Below are positions 22,950 to 24,613 of a DNA stretch of 24,613 nt, piece after piece. Source of the stretch: a virus; IMG/VR virus record IMGVR_UViG_3300025769_000803, positions 1 to 24,613 of that record; one strand, written 5' to 3'. The notes beneath the pieces were generated by a model, which made no database searches, was not told the DNA's origin, and saw nothing but the letters and a program-made list of their open reading frames with translations. Within the stretch, counting starts at the first letter, position 1. Each line of letters opens with the position of its first letter. Both the position numbers and the translations under genes were made by a program.

Positions 22950-23064
22950 TGTAGGAACCCCCTCTTCTAAGTCCACTACCTGTTTGTCTATCTGTATCAC
23001 CAGATGATACACTAGCTATAACAGTTAAACTTAGAATAAGGGGTAACTCCTTACTTAATCTCAC
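22903..23064 (-). CDS. Tiny predicted secreted protein overlapping the DUF1127 stop
   Basis: A 53-residue frame from GTG 23064-23062, which overlaps the DUF1127 stop as GTGA. It begins M-R-L-S-K-E-L-P-L-I-L-S-L-T-V-I-A-S-V-S-S-G: a short basic start, a hydrophobic core of about 13 residues and a small-residue cleavage-like site near residues 20-22. That is a plausible signal peptide. The mature part is polar and rich in Ser, Arg, Gly and Asn (TGSGLRRGGSYSDRSSNRYR). It has no lipobox cysteine, so it is not a classic outer-membrane spanin. Its last 47 bases overlap the start of the membrane-anchored gene in another frame. There is no strong ribosome site, so it would rely on coupling. The signal-like sequence in a frame that fits the GTGA overlap is the main support. 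Confidence 0.5.
   Translation of the reverse strand: MRLSKELPLILSLTVIASVSSGDTDRQTGSGLRRGGSYSDRSSNRYRFGNNSI
22958..22965 (-). promoter_or_regulatory. Ribosome binding site fixing the GTG start at 22949
   Basis: AGAGGGGG on the minus strand ends 8 bases before the GTG at 22949-22947. It is the only credible ribosome site for the membrane-anchored protein, because the upstream GTG codons at 23012 and 23000 have none. Confidence 0.5.
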
Positions 23065-23210
23065 TGTTCTTTGCCGTATACACGATTGTATATCTCTCCT
23101 CTTGATATACCCATATCGTGTAGTTCTTTGTCACGCATATTCTGTAAAACCCAGTAGTCTGCTCGACGCTGTTGGCTTTCTTGAATACGTGTTAGTAAGT
23201 TCTTAAACAT
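23061..23210 (-). CDS. DUF1127 family small protein
   Basis: A 49-residue protein, MFKNLLTRIQESQQRRADYW, VLQNMRDKELHDMGISRGEI, YNRVYGKEQ. The second half carries the DUF1127 signature L-x-x-M/L-x-D-x-E-L-x-D-x-G-I-S-R-G-E-I. In bacteria this domain occurs in small RNA-binding or transcription-linked proteins, particularly of Alphaproteobacteria (for example CcaF1-type proteins, which affect RNA turnover). A clean AAGGAG lies 8 bases ahead of the ATG. The site is enclosed in a perfect hairpin, so translation may be regulated. It is followed with a GTGA overlap by the tiny secreted protein. Its presence in a phage late region suggests that it acts on host RNA metabolism during infection, which is inference. 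Too short to be found by ordinary gene length limits, but well supported by motif. Confidence 0.85.
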   Translation of the reverse strand: MFKNLLTRIQESQQRRADYWVLQNMRDKELHDMGISRGEIYNRVYGKEQ

Positions 23211-23213
23211 TGC

Positions 23214-23244
23214 ACTATCTCCTTATGTTGTGTGCGGAGATAGT
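23214..23244 (-). promoter_or_regulatory. RBS-occluding hairpin in front of the DUF1127 gene
   Basis: In the transcript, ACTATCTCC (23244-23236) can pair perfectly over 9 bp with GGAGATAGT (23222-23214), leaving a 13-base loop. The downstream arm contains GGAG of the AAGGAG ribosome site (23224-23219). The folded form would therefore hide it, and the ATG follows 3 bases after the stem. This arrangement is typical of translational control. The rest of the 81-base gap shows the palindrome TAGCGCTA at 23258-23265 and no convincing promoter. Confidence 0.6.
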
Positions 23245-23291
23245 TATACATAATTGTTAGCGCTATAGTAGATATAAAATGTGCATACCCG

Positions 23292-23651
23292 TTACCCTAT
23301 AGGCACAAAGGTTTCTGTTACTGTAATGATTGTATCTATATGTCCAGATCCACTAGGAGTAACCCTAATTTCATCACCTGCTTGTAATACCAAATCTATT
23401 TCATTAAACGTTACATAATCACCAGCATTAATAGACTTACCCTTTAGAAAATGAGATGTGTAAGTATCAGCCAATACATACCACTCTACTTCAACAGTAT
23501 TAGTAGAGCCACCACCATTAACTATATGGATAAAGGTAATCTCAGCTACACAATTAGCAGGACAAGTGTAGACAGTCTCTGCACTTGTACCTGTATTATG
23601 CCCATAAACAGACTTAATACGTGCTGGTTTACCTTGATTTACAAAAGACAT
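23292..23651 (-). CDS. Small beta-sandwich virion protein (second of two related copies)
   Basis: A 119-residue protein starting MSFVNQGKPARIKSVYGHNT. The strands AETVYTCPANCVAEITFIHI, VEVEWYVLAD, SHFLKGKSINAGDYVTFNEI, LVLQAGDEIRVTPSGSG and ITVTETFVPIG follow each other as in a single beta sandwich. The order and the closing L-x-A-G-D-E-I-R-V-T-P-S motif match the 121-residue protein at 10529-10894, so the two are probably distant paralogues. C30 and C34 in TCPANC could form a disulfide or a metal site. Similar small proteins in marine phages are found among structural genes. This one is upstream of the terminases, away from the fibres, and might be a head-fibre or decoration protein. The ATG overlaps the previous stop as TAATG. 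Confidence 0.5.
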   Translation of the reverse strand: MSFVNQGKPARIKSVYGHNTGTSAETVYTCPANCVAEITFIHIVNGGGSTNTVEVEWYVLADTYTSHFLKGKSINAGDYVTFNEIDLVLQAGDEIRVTPSGSGHIDTIITVTETFVPIG

Positions 23652-23938
23652 TAGCTGGTCTTAACTTTTCTTGTACCTGCTTGAGAAGGCTTATTAGATG
23701 CACCACAGGCTAAACCACCGTGAGCATAACCCATCTTTTTCTTTTTAGCCATACCACCATACATATAGCCCATCTTAGCTGCTACTTCTGGTGCTTTCTT
23801 TTTAAGTGCTGCCATACCAGCATTCATTGGTTTCTTTCCCATATCTCCACCTTTTGCCATCCCTACTTTATGATAACCTGTACCCCCACAATGAGAGCAT
23901 CCCTTACCTTTACACTTTGGACACATTTTCTTTGCCAT
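23651..23938 (-). CDS. Small basic zinc-finger protein with Gly/Met/Lys tail
   Basis: A 95-residue protein, MAKKMCPKCKGKGCSHCGGT... Cysteines 6, 9, 14 and 17 form two CxxC pairs with the C-x-x-C-x-G-x-G and C-G-G-T-G turns of a DnaJ-type zinc finger. The rest is a low-complexity basic tail with repeated K-V-G-M-A-K-G-G, M-G-Y-M-Y-G-G and M-A-K-K-K-K-M-G-Y segments. It has no predicted membrane helix. I recall this kind of protein near terminase genes of marine phages, with no established function. Nucleic-acid binding is likely from the charge and zinc finger. It is coupled by TAATG to the 72-residue gene before it and to the beta-sandwich gene after it. An AGGA site precedes the start. Confidence 0.65.
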   Translation of the reverse strand: MAKKMCPKCKGKGCSHCGGTGYHKVGMAKGGDMGKKPMNAGMAALKKKAPEVAAKMGYMYGGMAKKKKMGYAHGGLACGASNKPSQAGTRKVKTS

Positions 23939-24156
23939 TAGGCATTCCTATTTCTTCCTGATGCGGTCACTGACCACTTAACTTTCTTAGGCCCAGTCTT
24001 CTTAGCTGCCTCTTTCTTACTAATTCTACTAGCTACTGCTTTAGGTCTACAGGCAGGGTAACCACGCTTTTCCCCAGAGGAACGACCACAAGGTTTACCA
24101 GTCTTAATATCAGTCCACTCTTCACCGAACCACTGCCCTAATCCACCCTTAGCCAT
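23938..24156 (-). CDS. Small basic protein, DUF6321-like
   Basis: A 72-residue protein beginning MAKGGLGQWFGEEWTDIKTG, followed by KPCGRSSGEKRGYPACRPKA and a Lys/Arg-rich tail. The G-L-x-x-W-F-x-E-x-W-x-D and P-C-G-R...K-x-x-Y-P-x-C-R-P motifs are those of a small family present in giant viruses, phages and marine metagenomes. I recall it as DUF6321, but have not verified the accession. The two cysteines (positions 23 and 36) are invariant-looking and may bind metal or each other. The tail is suited to nucleic-acid binding. It follows the 56-residue gene by one base. The function is unknown. Confidence 0.65.
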   Translation of the reverse strand: MAKGGLGQWFGEEWTDIKTGKPCGRSSGEKRGYPACRPKAVASRISKKEAAKKTGPKKVKWSVTASGRNRNA

Positions 24157-24157
24157 A

Positions 24158-24328
24158 TCAAGCTACCTTATTAGATTTACTGCCAGAGTACTTACCACCC
24201 CTACGCTTATACTCTTTAGTAAGCCAAGCTGATGCATATGCGCTGGGCCAGACCTTGAATTTCTTTTTAGCCTCTGCTTTTACTTTAGCATACAGTTTCT
24301 TATTTGTTGGTGTAGGTGATTTACTCAT
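24158..24328 (-). CDS. Small basic protein, DUF5872-like
   Basis: A 56-residue protein, MSKSPTPTNKKLYAKVKAEA, then KKKFKVWPSAYASAWLTKEY and KRRGGKYSGSKSNKVA. The signature K-x-K-F-x-V-W-P-S-A-Y-A-S-x-W-L-x-K-E-Y-K-x-R-G-G-K-Y marks a small family spread through giant viruses and aquatic phages. I recall it as DUF5872, accession not verified. It is highly basic. Its ATG is one base after the upstream stop, and its TGA lies one base before the next ATG, so it is clearly part of the same operon. No catalytic role is known to me. Together with the next two genes it forms a group of three small cationic proteins, perhaps DNA-binding or packaged proteins. Confidence 0.75.
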   Translation of the reverse strand: MSKSPTPTNKKLYAKVKAEAKKKFKVWPSAYASAWLTKEYKRRGGKYSGSKSNKVA

Positions 24329-24329
24329 A

Positions 24330-24581
24330 TTATGCCACTATAAAATTTACTATTTGTCCATCGGGTTTACGAAGTTTATTAGGATCAGGATTATAAGCAT
24401 ACATCTGATTTACTAACTTAAGATCCTCTACAGGTGTGTCAGGAGTAATCTTGTTAGGTTGCTCTGGCTTAAACTCTTCATTATTCCTACTAGACCTGTC
24501 CTTGTCAGCCTTCTCAAAGACTATGTTATCGTGAGTCTGAAAAGGCATACTAGGTAAAGGAAAGTGAGATATAAGAGTCAT
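24330..24581 (-). CDS. Hypothetical 83-residue protein
   Basis: A short hydrophilic protein starting MTLISHFPLPSMPFQTHDNI. It is rich in Asp, Asn, Pro and Lys, with IVFEKADKDRSSRNNEEFKP and a C-terminal segment VNQMYAYNPDPNKLRKPDGQ ending in IVNFIVA. I do not recognise the family. The start overlaps the stop of the upstream partial gene as ATGA, and AAGGAG lies 11 bases ahead inside that gene, so it is a credible gene of the operon. No membrane helix or signal peptide is evident. Confidence 0.55.
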   Translation of the reverse strand: MTLISHFPLPSMPFQTHDNIVFEKADKDRSSRNNEEFKPEQPNKITPDTPVEDLKLVNQMYAYNPDPNKLRKPDGQIVNFIVA

Positions 24582-24613
24582 TCTACTGTAGGCTCCTTAG
24601 TACCAAACACTCT
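24578..24613 (-). CDS. C-terminal end of a gene cut by the window edge
   Basis: Eleven codons (R-V-F-G-T-K-E-P-T-V-E) followed by TGA, which overlaps the next ATG as ATGA. The frame is open to the right edge, and the overlap pattern is that of the other genes. The protein cannot be identified. Confidence 0.4.
   Translation of the reverse strand, partial: RVFGTKEPTVE

Noticed and set aside
22488-23012. 174-residue version of the membrane-anchored gene starting at GTG 23012
   Set aside because: No ribosome site precedes it. The extra 21 residues are charged and unlike the family-type start I-D-P-V-T-A, and the same bases encode a signal-peptide-like sequence in another frame.
23245-23291. Possible promoter (TATAAC) and palindrome TAGCGCTA before the DUF1127 gene
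   Set aside because: TATAAC has no recognisable -35 at 16-18 bases. The 8-bp palindrome alone is too short to call a site in AT-rich DNA.

Overview
The window is the virion-morphogenesis half of a tailed double-stranded DNA phage (or prophage-like element). The terminase large subunit, a long portal, a scaffold-like protein, an HK97/P22-type coat protein, tail-adaptor proteins and a row of tail-fibre genes all lie on the minus strand. They are packed with 1-4 base overlaps, often TAATG or ATGA junctions. No tRNA, rRNA, CRISPR array, integrase, lysogeny or replication gene is visible. The short portal-to-tail set, without sheath, tape-measure or major tail-tube genes, suggests a podovirus-like virion. 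The small-protein repertoire (KGG-rich zinc-finger proteins, lectin-like fibres, an amicyanin-like fibre domain) resembles that of marine phages. A phage-borne DUF1127 gene hints at an alphaproteobacterial host. Both taxonomic statements are inference.

Reading in the direction of transcription, from high to low coordinates: (a) 24613-23292 holds a partial gene and five small proteins, three of them very basic and one with a CxxC zinc-finger pair. (b) 23210-22488 holds a DUF1127 gene behind an RBS-occluding hairpin, an overlapping tiny secreted protein, and a protein with a C-terminal membrane anchor. (c) 22488-20223 is the packaging block: small terminase, an HTH-like protein in frame with it across a single amber codon, and large terminase. 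(d) 20220-14141 holds the portal, a 62-aa protein, a 926-aa multidomain protein with a polyvalent-protein-like domain, and the scaffold. (e) 14137-12805 is the coat gene, with its own sigma70-like promoter overlapped by an inverted repeat, a roughly 180-base leader, and a rho-independent terminator. (f) 12776-2836 is about 10 kb of virion-surface proteins: a small decoration-type protein, a fibre with an amicyanin-like domain, a beta-sandwich protein, a poly-glycine adhesin, a SPRY fibre, a triple-LamG fibre and a 22-residue-repeat fibre. (g) 2836-1 holds a 36-aa protein, a fibre-tail adaptor, the head-tail adaptor, a P22 gp10-like tail protein and the start of another fibre.

The points most worth following up are the independently controlled coat gene, the DUF1127/secreted-peptide/membrane-protein cassette next to the terminase, the amber-separated terminase fusion, the fibre with a complete type-1 copper ligand set, and the unusually large bank of different adhesins built on related N-terminal modules. 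Every assignment rests on reading motifs by eye. No database search was run.
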